Source: Axinella damicornis (taxonomy: Eukaryota > Porifera > Demospongiae > Axinellida > Axinellidae). From it: DNA of 64,000 nucleotides. The notes under the pieces are model-generated. The model was not told where the DNA came from. It searched no databases and was given only the letters and a program-made list of their open reading frames with translations. The stretch lies in contig OZ007510.1 of NCBI GenBank assembly GCA_963931865.1, positions 3,066,747 to 3,130,746 on the forward strand, given 5' to 3'. The position numbers were made by a program, and so were the translations under genes. This document shows positions 51,205-62,102 of the stretch, piece by piece (positions within the stretch are counted from its first letter, which is position 1; every line of letters begins with the position of its first letter).

Positions 51205-52094
51205 TTCTCAACTCCTGTGCTCACTGATGGCCCTGGAGATTGTTGAACAGCAGCCACCCTTTTGTAACCATTCAATTGTAGTCAGGACTTTCATTGGATC
51301 GCCTGATATCACTTGCAGAAGCCATGCCTGTGGTTACAAATTCACCATAAGCAAATGTAGAGGATGCCATAACCCACTACAGCAGATCGATGCCACTATT
51401 TAAGCAGAGCATTACTAGCTGATGACTAGTTGAAGATGTTGGCAAAAGTTTCCTCTGATCACTCTTTATATGGGGTAGGTATATGGGCGTCCAACTAACA
51501 GTTGGCATTCTGATGTGAAGGATGGACTTCTTATTGATTTGATCATTCACTCATTAAGCTAGTGTGGTTTGCAGGTCTTCACAGGATATACACATTGTAC
51601 CATGTGCTGTGATGCATGCAGATCCACCAAGGTTAGAGCCACGTGTTGGTGAAGGAGAATGGGATAGAGCCCCCCCCTCCTTCTTCCCTCCATCCCCTCC
51701 TCTTCCGGTGCTCCCTCTGAGCTAGCTGAAGCAACCCACCGGTGATCCCACAATCTAGGGGAGGATCCCCAAATATAGGAATGATCATTGACTGCTGTAG
51801 ATTTGCATTAGAATATCAGGCATTAATTAATAATTATTTTAACACAAAACTTTATAATAGCAACAAATATTAATTTTACTGCAGTCTGCAAAATAATGGT
51901 GAGTGCCAGTGAAGTGTTCAAACTGAGTACTGGCCAAACAAATCTATAATAGTTCATGCATGCACGTCCGTGTGGTGGAAATTTAGTGATAACTTCCATA
52001 AAAATATATAATACTATGCACACATTCTAATAACCAAACTTCCATAATACTTTCCATATATACAACTCTAACACCAAATTAAGCTTAGAAGGTC
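51205..52094. other. GLE1 to secreted-protein gene spacer
   Basis: The two genes converge here. No further exon is recognised. AT-rich 51790-52090 probably holds both 3' untranslated regions. Confidence 0.5.
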
Positions 52095-53347
52095 CTAGTT
52101 GCTGGGCTTCTGCTGTAGCACACCATCAATGTCATTGGTGATGTATTGTGAAGTCAGTGTCTGGTAGCGCAGGTAGATCCTTGCCTGCTGCTCGTAGGAG
52201 GTGTCGTAGCAGTGCTCAGGAAAGAGAGACGACTCTTCTCCCTCCTCTGTCTCCTCCCCTGCCCCATCACCGTTGACTCTGCACTCAGGAATCGTTACGT
52301 TAGCAGCTTCAAACTGCATATGGAAGGGAGGATTGCAGTGTTAAGTTGGTTAGTTTTTATTTACTTAAGTACAAAAGGATGAATCAGTACAGACTACAGA
52401 GTGCTGCTTTGTTAATGTACCAGTATAGTGGACTAGGCTGTCTTGGTATTAGTAAGGTGAGGAGATGGATAGCTTTTGCTGAGCTCAGGGAGGTGCATGG
52501 CTTGTTCACTCGAGTGCTTATTACTAACCAGGGTTGTCATGTTTTTGAGGAGAAGGTTGTTTCTTGTACGGACTGCAAGGTATCGAATTTGGTAGCTGGG
52601 ATTTGTGTCAGTGCTGTTCTTCTGTTCAACGTAGTCCCAGTAGCTGTTGTACCACTCCAGACTCTCATAGTCTTCCTTTAGCTTCTGTTGGTACTGTAGG
52701 GACGGACAAGGGAGACAGGGAATCACCTTTAATTTGGAGATTCTTTTTAATATTGACAAAACTAGCACTTACATCGACTGCAGGGTTATGGTGTCCATCC
52801 AGTTCTCCTGAATCCCTCTCTGCTATGAAGCAGGGTGGCAAGGCAGAGAGGTTACCATGGAGGTACTCCATCAGCTGAGGGGATTGGAAGTTAGTACTTA
52901 CTGTTTTTGTCACCCGATTGATCAGTTTATGTATCTAAGTATGTAGGCTTTTGAAGATGACAATACATAGTGTACTGTCCTCACCAGGTATCGGTTCATA
53001 ACGGAAGCACCCCTGGTGGCCTCAAGAGCGGATGTCTTAGTCCCTTCAGCAATCACCTGGAGTGTCCCTTGACCTTCTTGCTCCGGCTGCTCCTCTGGGT
53101 TGTCAGTGGGGGGAGGGGGCCGGCGGCGAGTGGGTCGAGTACGAACATTCGGTTGTGTGGTGGTGGTAGTAGCTTCAGTGATAGTGGTAGCACTGGTGGT
53201 TGGAGGTGAGCTAGAAGCACTGTCATCTGGGTTGTTTCCCGGGCTTGAGCTGGCTGGTTCCTGCTGGCCGCCCACAGGGGCACCGCTGGTGCAGTACATG
53301 CCACAAAGCAGCAGTAGTGTAGCTACAAGAACAGTCTTAGGTACCAT
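52095..53347 (-). CDS. Secreted Thr/Ser/Pro-rich protein of unknown function
   Basis: Four exons, all joining in phase 0: 53347-52985, 52874-52773, 52693-52529 and 52313-52095, for 282 residues. The N-terminus (MVPKTVLVATLLLLCGMYCT, then SGAP) is a signal peptide with a likely cut after CTSG. Residues about 24-90 are Ser/Thr/Pro/Gln-rich, mucin-like (TTTTTQPNVRTRPTRRRPPP). The rest is hydrophilic and probably helical: DYESLEWYNSYWDYVEQ, QQARIYLRYQTLTSQYITND. N-glycosylation sites (NST, NMT, NVT) and only three Cys in the mature part (CFIAE, CRV, HCYD) are seen. No membrane anchor. I do not recognise a family. The phase-0 splicing of every exon supports a real gene. Confidence 0.75.
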
Positions 53348-53576
53348 GGTTTGTCCACTTGCTTTGAGAGATGTCAAATGAAAAATAGTTTTATAACTCA
53401 AAGTGTTGCGATGTATGTATGTAGTCACCAGTAATAATCCTGTTTCAGATTTCTGTTCTCAGAGAATTGTGAGTGTCTAGGATAGTGTGCTTCCTTATAT
53501 ACACCTCAAACTGCAACCAAGCATGCATGTGTTTCAGCATTCACACGGGATAGGTCTGGTCTTTCAATCCCTTCTT

Positions 53577-53620
53577 GGGAGGGGGCATGTAGGAGGGGGT
53601 GGAAGGGGGAGGGGTTATCC
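53577..53620 (+). other. G-run cluster upstream of the secreted-protein gene
   Basis: Five runs of 3-5 G within 40 bases (GGGAGGGGGCATGTAGGAGG and onward) fit the loose G-quadruplex pattern, about 240 bp upstream of the minus-strand start codon at 53347. Confidence 0.6.
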
Positions 53621-54165
53621 CTAAAAGTCCCCCAACATGCACTTTGGGGGATTTCAGTATAAGAGAACTTGCGTGCCGTTAGTTAATAAGCTCCACAGGA
53701 AATGGGCTTTTTGGTTTACGTATGTGTTTGGACATGACTATTATCTCTTTCTATTTGGACATTTGCAGCCAGTTTCATCAATATGTCTGGAAACCAAATT
53801 CATTACTTTTAAAATGGATTTCATTTGTAGTGTATTCAACACCTGGCAATCAGTTTGTATGAATCTTGCACGTATACGTACGTACACACGTTAGCGCATT
53901 TACGGCTCAAAGGAGATGTACGTTTATTCTCAGTACAGCTGTATCCCTATCTCCAGGTGAATTTTACACAATTCGTTATAGATTTATTTGTGTGAAGTGT
54001 CCCGATTAACCAAAGTGTCCTTAATTACTCCAGGTGTTATTTGAGGGAGGTTCCATGAGGTCATGCAATAAAGTACCTATACTTGGAGTATATCGCATTC
54101 ACGCTCCGAGTATAGTCAGGGAATTTAATGAATTTTTTTAATGTATTATGGAGCAATATACGTTT
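53621..54165. other. Intergenic, no gene seen
   Basis: No conserved frame. There is a possible foldback at 54070-54115 (ACTTGGAGTATA..CGAGTATAGT). Confidence 0.4.
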
Positions 54166-54174
54166 GTATCTCGC

Positions 54175-54535
54175 ACATCAGTGCACACCATGACACTCAC
54201 CAGAGGTGCAGTAGCAATGCAGCAGTGCACACCACGACACTCACCAGAGAATGCAGCAGTGCACACCATGACACTCACCAGAGGTGCAGTAGCAATGCAG
54301 CAGTGCACACCATGACACTCACCAGAGAATGCAGCAGTGCACACCATGACACTCACCAGAGAATGCAGCAGTGCACACCATGACACTCACCAGAGAATGC
54401 AGCAGTGCACACCATGACACTCACCAGAGGTGCAGTAGCAATGTAGCAGTGCACGCCATGACACTCACCAGAGGTGCAGTAGCCGAATGCAGCAGTGCAT
54501 GCCATGACACTCACCAGAGGTGCAGTAGCAATGGG
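54175..54535. repeat. 34/44-bp minisatellite
   Basis: Nine or so copies of GCAGTGCACACCATGACACT plus CACCAGAG, joined either by AATGCA (34-bp unit) or by GTGCAGTAGCAATGCA (about 44-bp unit). Long and short units alternate at first, then four short units run together. Confidence 0.9.
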
Positions 54536-54539
54536 AAGC

Positions 54540-55600
54540 ATATAGTCCACATGCATGATATCTGTGTATGTACATGTACAGTTATCAAACCCCATGCAGT
54601 CCTATAGCCTTCAGTGACCACTAGCTATATCTATACTGCTATTGCCTGTAGCAGCCATCATAGATAATAGAACTACTATGCAGCCATCCTGCTAAATGAG
54701 CATATTACTGGTATAATTATAATGCTAATTATTGTGCAATCTATTGTCCACAACAGCCATCATAAAATTAAAATTATGTAAAGTACTAAAAATGCATTGT
54801 ATCCATTTTGATGGCAGATATAGCTGGTGGTATAGAGTGCACAAAGTGTAGTGCAGTATACGGTTCTCTAAGGATGACCCATAAGCTAGTAATTATGCAC
54901 TGTGTAGCTATTGGCAGGATGTTGTTCATCAACAAAGGCCATTTACACAGACTACCAGTTTATGACCAAATAACCACCCATTTCTACCGAACTGAGTTAT
55001 AAATTGTGTTACACCAGAAAAAGATCTGGACCATGAATAAATATTAATATTTGCCGTTTTGTTGATTCAAGGAATACCTATATGTACGATATGTGAATAT
55101 GGTCACATATATCATGAATACGAATCATTTCCGAGTGACAGCTTGCAGTGAATCATGCGAATGGTTATACATAGCAGCAAGGGGATTGGTTCAAAGTAAT
55201 GGACAACATGACCTATTACTAGAAATGGGAGCAACCAAACGATCGACATTACTTCCTTGTCATTGACATTTGACCTGACGTCATGTTAGTGTGTTGTTCG
55301 TCACTAGTACGTAATGTTTTTCTCTGCTAATTTTAGCTCTATGACTGCTAGACAAACAGGTTTCAAGACCTTTGAAACCAGTTCAGTGTGCTGTTTTGTG
55401 AGAATCTCAGCCTATATATTATATTCATCAAGACTGCATGGTCATGTGCAACGTAGCACTTGTTAGTGACCTGAAGTTGTTATCTGGATCGAACTCTTTG
55501 TTGCCGTACTACTGTACATGAATTGTGCCTCTCCAAGTGTTTGGTCAGTGGATCTCATTCATCGTGATGCCTTCAAAGCTGGCTACTCATGAGTGCATGT
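54540..55600. other. Intergenic, no gene seen
   Basis: AT-rich, no recognisable frame or RNA. Confidence 0.4.
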
Positions 55601-55604
55601 GTGT

Positions 55605-55700
55605 AATTTACTAGTGGAATGCAGGACATTGGTGGGCGAGCCTGAGTGAAGTGCATGCGCGTGCCGCAGGACATGCATGGAGCAGTTGCATTCACCATGG
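55605..55700 (-). repeat. Dispersed repeat, copy 2 (inverse of 3915-4005)
   Basis: Starts TACTAGTGGAATGCAGGACATT and runs to GGAGCAGTTGCATTC; its reverse complement matches 3915-4005. Confidence 0.75.
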
Positions 55701-55731
55701 ATATTATAGACTACGTAGTCTATAATATCCA
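55696..55731. mobile_element. 36-bp palindrome with a 9-bp direct flank
   Basis: TGGATATTATAGACTAC and its exact complement meet without a loop. TGCATTCAC flanks it at 55687-55695 and 55732-55740. The ends differ from TAGCCTCG, but the 9-bp flank suggests the same kind of insertion. It sits at the edge of the dispersed repeat. Confidence 0.65.
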
Positions 55732-55740
55732 TGCATTCAC

Positions 55741-56710
55741 ATGACTGTGACAGGGCAATGAGCATAGGCCACAGAAATTATGGCACTAAACATACACTCG
55801 TGTACATCACAGCAACTGTAAGTCAGGTAAGCGTTTGTAGCTGAAGCAGTCTAGCACCAACATCACCGGCCATGGCGCGGCGCCAGGGTAGGTCCACGAC
55901 TCTGAGCCGCAGTCTCTGCCTTTGTCAGTGTCGCCACCGAGGAGGCAGAATGTTCATGGTGCTCTAGCTAATGTCCACGAGTGCATGGTCTCTCCGTCTT
56001 TGTTGTCGCTATCGTCCATCAAACAGGTAGCTAGACGGTTCACGATTCCTGGAGTCCGGCGTCGTATCGAGGTGCGTCTGAGAGCTAGCTAGCTCGTTGA
56101 TGAATTTATATTATTGTGCACGTGCAAGGGAAATTCGCTGATTTAAAATTTACGGTATTTGCAAGATCCAAGCAAGCAAGCATAGATACACACGCTCTGC
56201 GCAATGAAGTCACGCTAGTGTGGGGCTCGCTCAGGCTCGCCCCAATTATTGTATACTGTTTCAAACTAATGTCTGAACTGTAGTCTATACTATAGCTTTT
56301 TACCTGGTCTTTCCTGTCACTTTAAGAATTTTATGCCCAGGGAGATCAATTTTACCTGCAGGTATATAGGAACCTTTCCTGCCACGGTAAACTTCAGTCC
56401 CACCCACCCACACCAGTAGCACATAACCAACACAATCTGCAAGCAATGAGTGTCTCACAGAGCACGACATTATTTCCACAAATCCAATTTAACAGAAGCC
56501 CCATCCAGATTCTTTCCATGATTCTTCGTAAGTAGTGCAGCGTAATGGTTGTGTATATACCCCCTATCTATTTTCTTCTACTCAAGTGCACACTCAATCA
56601 ATTGACAAACACCACTTAGTGTATACAGAAGAAAACAATTATGGTCGACATTTGTTACAGAAGTCGTAGTTTCAAACACTACACTTCAGCACAATACATT
56701 GCACACTGCA
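55741..56710. other. Intergenic, no gene seen
   Basis: No gene recognised. A CG-richer patch (55860-56070) could be a promoter, but no start is placed. Confidence 0.35.
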
Positions 56711-57243
56711 CTAGGTAGATTTCAGAAAGCGATTTTGTGGTTCAATTATTCTAAGTGAACTAAGTATGCTGAAAGTGAGACGGTAGAAAACATCACACAG
56801 TCCTGCCACAGGAGAAACAAAAATGGTAGTGCCCATTGCCACCAGTGTTGCTAACCAGCGAGACAGCCAGAACTTCGAAAGCACTCCAAACACCTGCAGC
56901 AACAAAATACAATCACAGCAGACATTTGAATCAGCTATCTTCTGTTGTAACATCACACACCTCAATGTAACGGGCAATGTAATGGGCAACTCCAACCGAC
57001 CAGTAAGAGTTGGAGCTGCTGACTGCACCTCACTGGCTCTGCCAACTTGTCTATACATGTAGGAGACAAGCTAACCACGCCATGAATTTCAGCACTTGGG
57101 AAAGTGTGCTCTGCTTCAGCAAACTCTTCCAATGTATGCTGCACCATCTTCTTATAACAGCTACTGAATACACATGGCCGACCTACACCCACATTAATTA
57201 ACTGAGAATCTATACTGGTTGCTGATTTACTGAAACCAAACAA
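56711..57243 (-). CDS. Possible C-terminal exons of an unidentified membrane protein
   Basis: Minus-strand frames give CYKKMVQHTLEEFAEAEHTF (57165-57105). After a good acceptor (TTGTTGCTGCAG at about 56896) comes FGVLSKFWLSRWLATLVAMG, TTIFVSPVAGLCDVFYRLTF and a stop at 56711. The second part has one or two hydrophobic helices. The join between the two parts is uncertain. They might be the end of the gene whose exons lie at 62395-63165, with the mobile-element nest in its intron; phase 0 would allow it. Confidence 0.25.
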
Positions 57244-57369
57244 TTAGGCTATGCCATTGTCCTAATTGTTCATAGAACACCTGCAAGTCTCAGATCCATA
57301 CTGCATGCAGTCACTGACATGACATGGAACACACCCGTGTACACTCGTACTTTTAGTTGCTGACCGTAT

Positions 57370-57792
57370 TAAGGTTACGGGATACTCGTGCGCGCGGTGT
57401 GTGAAATGTATACTTAAGCTCGCTAACCAAAAATCTCGAGTACGAAGAGTGTGAGCAACTTGATTCTGGCGGTGGAGGCGCGCTGTCACAAGGCGCAGGG
57501 CATGACGGAAGCTTTTAGCGATACGCTGTATAGCCGTGCAAAAACGAGCAGTTCAGTTCACCAAAAAGCCGTATTTACCACTTTTCTCGAGCGAGACAGC
57601 AGATAAATTTGCCAGGGATTATACTATCGAAAAAAGCTTCCGTCATGCCCTGCGCCTTGTGACAGCGCATCTCCACCGCCAGAATCAAGTAGCTCAAGCT
57701 CTTCGTACTCGAGATTTTTGGTTAGCGAGCTTAAGTATACATTTCCCAATACATTTCACACGCCGCGCGCACGAGTATCCCGTAACCTTAAA
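57370..57792. mobile_element. Foldback: about 150-bp inverted repeat beside piggyBac remnant
   Basis: Left arm 57370-57515 and right arm 57632-57792 are inverted copies (AAGCTTCCGTCATGCCCTGC, TTTTTGGTTAGCGAGCTTAA, GAGTATCCCGTAACCTTAA) around a 116-bp centre. The right arm has a short insertion (CCCAATACATTT). The right arm ends where piggyBac-like coding begins. Confidence 0.8.
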
Positions 57793-58310
57793 GTGGCGGA
57801 CCTACCATTGTTTAAGTACTGGGTGATTGCCGACTCGAGTGGGTATACTGTTGACTTCGATTTGTATGCTGGTAAGAGAGTTGAGAAAAGTTCACATGGA
57901 TTGGCATTTGATGTGGTTCTTTGCCTGTGTAGACCTTTTACATACCAAGGTTATCAACTTTTCGTAGATAACTTCTATACTGGTGTGCCCCTTTTCAAGG
58001 AGCTACTGAAAGTTGGAGTTGTGGCCACAGGTACCCTGCGTGTGTCACGAAAAGAGATCCCAGATTCTGTGGTTCAGATGAAGATGGCATTGGAGAGAAG
58101 AGATGTTCCCCGTGGTGTGGGATACTACATTAGGGAACAGGAGTCAAACATAGTATATGTGTGCTGGCATGACAAGCGAGCAGTCTTGGCTATGTCTACT
58201 GCCCTTCCTGGCCACTCAGACAGTGTGGTAACCCGGCGTTCCAAGAATAGTGATGGTTCCTGGTTCAGACGGGAAATACCCTGCCCTGCCACGATTACAA
58301 AGTACTGTAG
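57793..58310 (+). pseudogene. PiggyBac-type transposase fragment
   Basis: About 170 residues of the DDE transposase core: FKYWVIADSSGYTVDFDLYA, HGLAFDVVLCLCRPFTYQGY, LFVDNFYTGVPLFKELLKVG, RDVPRGVGYYIREQESNIVY, VCWHDKRAVLAMSTA. Two catalytic Asp positions are recognisable (ADS and VDNFYT). The N-terminal part is replaced by the foldback arm. The C-terminus, where Y(M)xGVDxxDQ and the Cys-rich finger should come, is cut after PATITKY and runs into LTR sequence at about 58310-58340. Inactive. Confidence 0.85.
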
Positions 58311-58335
58311 GGAGGTTGTCCGCTTCTCGGAGGGT

Positions 58336-58560
58336 TCGACTGTAGTTGGTTGTCCTTATTTGGTTATGCATTAATTAGGCCTCATTTTTGTATGCACTCT
58401 GCACCGCCTCCCATTGTATTTAGCGCTGTCCGCACCTTTGCTATTATGCAGTATAAATACGATTTTGGTGCCGTGCTTTTAGTCTCCCAGTGTACCCCTT
58501 GTAGTCTCTGCTATCTATGAGTTTGTTTGCCTGCGTGCTCGGTCTAGTGGGTCCTTCACA
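58336..58560 (+). mobile_element. 5' LTR of a Ty3/gypsy element (5'-truncated)
   Basis: Matches the 3' LTR at 62098-62329: GTTATGCATTA, AGGCCTCATTTTTG, GTCTCCCAGTGTACCCCTTG, GGGTCCTTCACA at the end. The first about 40 bp of the LTR (TGTGAAGGATCAGG..) are missing and replaced by piggyBac-junction sequence. The pair differ at many sites and by small indels, so the insertion is not recent. Confidence 0.85.
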
Positions 58561-58562
58561 GT

Positions 58563-58580
58563 TGGTGGCAGCGGTGGGAT
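58563..58580 (+). other. Primer binding site for tRNA-Leu
   Basis: TGGTGGCAGCGGTGGGAT begins 2 bp after the LTR and is the exact complement of the 3' 18 bases (with CCA) of a eukaryotic tRNA-Leu. It confirms the LTR boundary. Confidence 0.8.
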
Positions 58581-58595
58581 CATATCGTTGATTGG

Positions 58596-59213
58596 TTGCG
58601 ACGAGATCCACGGTGTGAGGCGTATATGACAACGAGATCGGGACGGCACTTCAAGAAGGGAAAAACGGCAGAGATGGCTACAGAGGAAGGGGGCTCCGTG
58701 AGTGTGGCCAAGACGATGAAGTTTATGGTGGAGGGTCGGCAACGTCGGGAGGTGGAGTATGCTGCCGAGTGGGAACGAAGGGAGGCTGAGTTTGAGCGGC
58801 ATACGGCGGAGATGAGCAAGCAGTTGATGAGGATGGTTGGGGAAGGCCGAGTGGAGTGGCCTAGAGAGGCACTGGGGGAGAGGCAAAGAGTGAAGCTGAA
58901 GAAGCTGAGTGAGGGGGACGATATCGAGGCGTACCTAAAGATGTTGGAGCATATAGTCCCAAGGGTTCAATGGGTGTTCAAGCTTGTCCCACAGTTGACG
59001 GGGCCTGCCCAGCAGGCGTACTCGGCTCTGAGCACAGCGGCTGCTGCTGACTATGACAAGGTCAAGGAGGCTATATGGGCAAGGTACGATATCATCGAAC
59101 TCCTTTGCAGTATGCATGGTATTAGCAGCCACTTGCACTTTTGCAACATTGACATGATTTTGCAATACCTACAAGTGTTATACATTGCTACTCTGGGGCT
59201 TTTCATTCTTTAG
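58596..59213 (+). pseudogene. Gag fragment of the Ty3/gypsy element
   Basis: The frame is open to about residue 166 of real gag: a basic N-terminus, a long charged coiled coil (REVEYAAEWERREAEFERHT), then the capsid core DDIEAYLKMLEHIVPRVQW, then VFKLVPQLTGPAQQAYSALS and YDKVKEAIWARYDI. After 59095 the sequence turns into unrelated residues; the rest of gag, protease and the RT fingers are deleted. Confidence 0.8.
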
Positions 59214-59319
59214 GAGAAGTAGGCCTGCAGCAAAATAGGAATGCACTTGAGGTCAACCCGGACAGGAGCTTCTTATTGTTGACAAGCAGAGGGTCGTAAC
59301 TTGGTTTGGGAAGTGTGCA

Positions 59320-59420
59320 GAGGTGAATGAAGGCAAGACGTCTACAGAGGTGAATGAAGGCGGAGAGATGAATAAAGGCAGGAAGTCTACAGAGGCGAAG
59401 GAAGGCGAAGGTGAAAGTGA
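59320..59420. repeat. Short tandem repeat in the element remnant
   Basis: GTCTACAGAGGTGAATGAAGG-type units of 27-45 bp repeated three or four times. Confidence 0.6.
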
Positions 59421-59639
59421 GACTGCACACCAAGGGAGCAGTAAAGGCGACCCCAAACAAGGGCCACATTTGGATCCTGAGGAAGGTGCAATGGAAGACC
59501 ATTGAGCGATTTCTTGAGCTTTTATCATCTGTCATATTTTGTGTTTATTTCAGACTGTTTTGTAAATTCTGCAAAACTGCTGTAAATTTTCAGAGAATAT
59601 AGAAATTCCAGAGGCAGTTTAGAAACTGTTGTGTGGTGT

Positions 59640-59895
59640 TGTACATTCTGGCCATCAGGGAGAAGCTGGAGAAGATGACAGGTACGACAGAAATGCGAGG
59701 AGCCGTGATTTTCAAGCAGGTGACCGTGTGCTGGTTATTTTGCCCACCTCTGCTAACAAGCTGTCGGCTCGATGGCAAAGCCCCTATGAGGTTGTTCGGC
59801 ATTGTGGGAGGTGAACTATGAAGTGAAGATGAGTGATTGGAGGAAGCAACATCGGGTGTTCCATGTCAACATGCTGGGGGGCGTGGTACCCCAAT
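59640..59895 (+). pseudogene. Integrase C-terminal fragment, Ty3/gypsy
   Basis: Frames read REKLEKMTGT, then RDFQAGDRVLVILPTSANKL, SARWQSPYEVV and, after a shift, VNYEVKMSDWRKQHRVFHVN. This is the C-terminal SH3-like/GPY-F part of a Ty3 integrase. It lies upstream of the RNase H fragment, although in an intact element it comes after it. Confidence 0.75.
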
Positions 59896-60099
59896 TGATG
59901 CTAGATTTGCGAACAGAATTTAGACCGTATATCTTTTTGTGAAGAAAAATTGTTCACTCCGGATTCTCATTCGTAGACGGAATACACCACCGTTGGAAAT
60001 TATTTTGGAATGTTGTAGGCGTTGGAACTTCGGTGCATTGGGCAGCCAGTAGCAGAGTCTTGGAAGTGGTGAAGCGTTGGAAGTGTTGTAAATTGTATG

Positions 60100-61455
60100 C
60101 GTTGGGTACTACAGTCATGAGTAAGAGAGTCCGTGCTGTCGTCGGTGCGAATAAGTCTGCCAAAAAGTCCAGAAAGGATGGTGGTAGCAAGCGCGATCTT
60201 CTCCCAGACCCACAAATGAGGTCTCGTGAAGTGAAGGCCGCTAAAAGCAGAGTAAAGGCCGCCTTTGAGAGTATGGAGGCAATAGACCTTTTGCATGTGA
60301 ACCAGAAGAGGCTTAGAAATTCAGCGAAGACCAAAAACTGTCTTGGGTAATTGGGAAGTATGGGTGGGGTGCTACCTATTCTGTTGGCACGTGCCTGAAT
60401 TCCCTTCCCTGCTCATTGACGGAAGCTCAGAGAATGAACTTCTTGGAGAAGGTGTGTCCAGGCATTGGTATGGAGAAAGATGCTGTGCATCTGTTATCCA
60501 CATTTTTGTCTGAGCAATGTCCCTGTTTTGTCGCTTCCTTCCCAAATTCTTCTCGCACCTCCTGTTGGTGAATGCTGTGAGTGTGGTTCTACGCTTGTAT
60601 CCTACCACTCCTGCAACATCAAGTTGTACACACTGAGAGGTGTTAAGGTTATTCCGAAAATAACCTTGCGTTGCCAGCAATGCCAATTGTTGTACAACTA
60701 CTCTCAATTTGGCAATAAGCATGCACTTGGCTTCAGGTACTACCAGCAATTGCGGCCATTTGTGGAGGCAACAGACACTAGTTTTGTCGATCAACGAATG
60801 CTTGAGTTACAGTGCAGTTTGGCGTAAGTATCTGAATGTTCCATTGTATGATACTCTACATATGGCTGAAATCATGATCATTGTCACAATTATGAGTATG
60901 TCTGCTTATATTTCACTACAGCAATCACTCCTGGGTTTCCTTACAAGGCTTTGCTGAGGCCTATAATAATGGATTTGGAGTTGGAAAAGATTTGGGTGAG
61001 TATTTCAATTTGTTTCATACTTCAATCTAAGAGGCAGAATTACCAATTATATACAATTATGTACATACAGAGCTGAACCCCAAGACAGTGGCGAAAGCAT
61101 TCTGGGTAGGTGAAGTGGAGCACGAGCTAAGGAGATTGGGAAAAGAGGATTTTCGATTTCATGGTGATGAAGATCTGGAGATGATAGAGGATATCCGTCG
61201 TCAAAGCATTTATCCTCACCCTGCAGCAGAGTGCAGTACAGAATGCCGATTAATAGGTTTGTATATTTTTAAACCAACAGGAGCACACTCAAGTTCACTT
61301 TCTGTATGTGCTTGCTGTATGATTATGCTCCATGATGAAATCAAAATCATCTCCTTGGAATAATATAGCAATTTTATCCATAGGATGTGGTAGTTTGTGG
61401 GTGACTGATGGCATTTGGAAGTTGTCCAATCCGCACTGTATGTATCAAACGAAGG
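60100..61455 (+). CDS. KDZ-associated cysteine-cluster protein (HMGXB3-like), partial
   Basis: Exon-like pieces: 60117-60345 (basic: RAVVGANKSAKKSRKDGGSK), about 60500-60824 (CECGSTLVSYHSCNIKLYTL, LRCQQCQLLYNYS, FVEATDTSFVDQRMLELQCS), then a GTAAGT donor and an exon at 60922-61000 (NHSWVSLQGFAEAYNNGFGV), 61072-61250 (ELNPKTVAKAFWVGEVEHEL) and 61384-61453 (GCGSLWVTDGIWKLSNPHCM). This is the CxC cysteine-cluster arrangement found with KDZ transposases and in HMGXB3-like proteins of animals. The downstream transposase core is absent. It is inserted between fragments of the Ty3 element. It may be a domesticated or simply a dead copy. Confidence 0.6.
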
Positions 61456-61479
61456 TAATCATTTGCAGCACCATAACGT

Positions 61480-62102
61480 GGTCGGAGGGGGGATAGTAAA
61501 GCCCCATGTGTCTAAACTGGAGGCTGTGGCATCTTTTCCAGTGCCAAAAACCAAGGAGGTGCTAACATTTTTAGGCCTTTCTGGGTATTACCGGAAGTTC
61601 ATTCCTGGGTATGAGGGAATTGCCATCCCTCTAACTGACCTCACAAGGATGTCTGCACCAACCAGTGTCTGTTGGACGGAAGAGTGTGAAAAGGAATCAA
61701 CTCATGGCTCTCCTGTGTTCACGGCTCTCCTGAGGACCCCCAACTTCAGCAGGGACTTTGTACTTGGCTCAAGTGGATGACCTGGGTGAGGAGCACCCCA
61801 TTGCGTACTTCAGCAGGAAGTTGTTGCCCAGGGAGGTGAACTATTCCACGGTGGAGAAGGAATGCTTGGCGGTTAAGTTGGCATTCCGGGTGTACTTGCT
61901 GGGCCGTTCATTTCAGATTGAGACTGACCATCGCTGTCTGGAGTGGCAGGACCGAATGAAGGGAGACAATGCTCGCCTTACCCGATGGAACCTGTTTCTA
62001 CAGCCCTATGACTTTACCATACGATATCGGGCTGGGGTGTCGAATGCCTTATCTCGGGCCCCAGTAACAAGTTTACCACAAGAGAGGAGGGATGGTGTGT
62101 GA
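61480..62102 (+). pseudogene. RT thumb and RNase H fragment, Ty3/gypsy
   Basis: Reads KLEAVASFPVPKTKEVLTFL and GLSGYYRKFIPGYEGIAIPL (RT connection), then after a frame change near 61760 the RNase H: HPIAYFSRKLLPREVNYSTV, EKECLAVKLAFRVYLLG, FQIETDHRCLEWQ, ARLTRWNLFLQPYDFTIRYR. A stop lies at 62100-62102, inside the first bases of the 3' LTR. The integrase that should follow is missing. Confidence 0.85.

Noticed and set aside
53053..53381. ORFs on both strands overlapping the first exon of the secreted protein
   Set aside because: Only the minus-strand frame has a signal peptide and phase-matched exons.
57262..57489. Minus-strand ORF similar to the plus-strand ORF at 57536-57826, as paralogous genes
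   Set aside because: They are the two arms of one inverted repeat.
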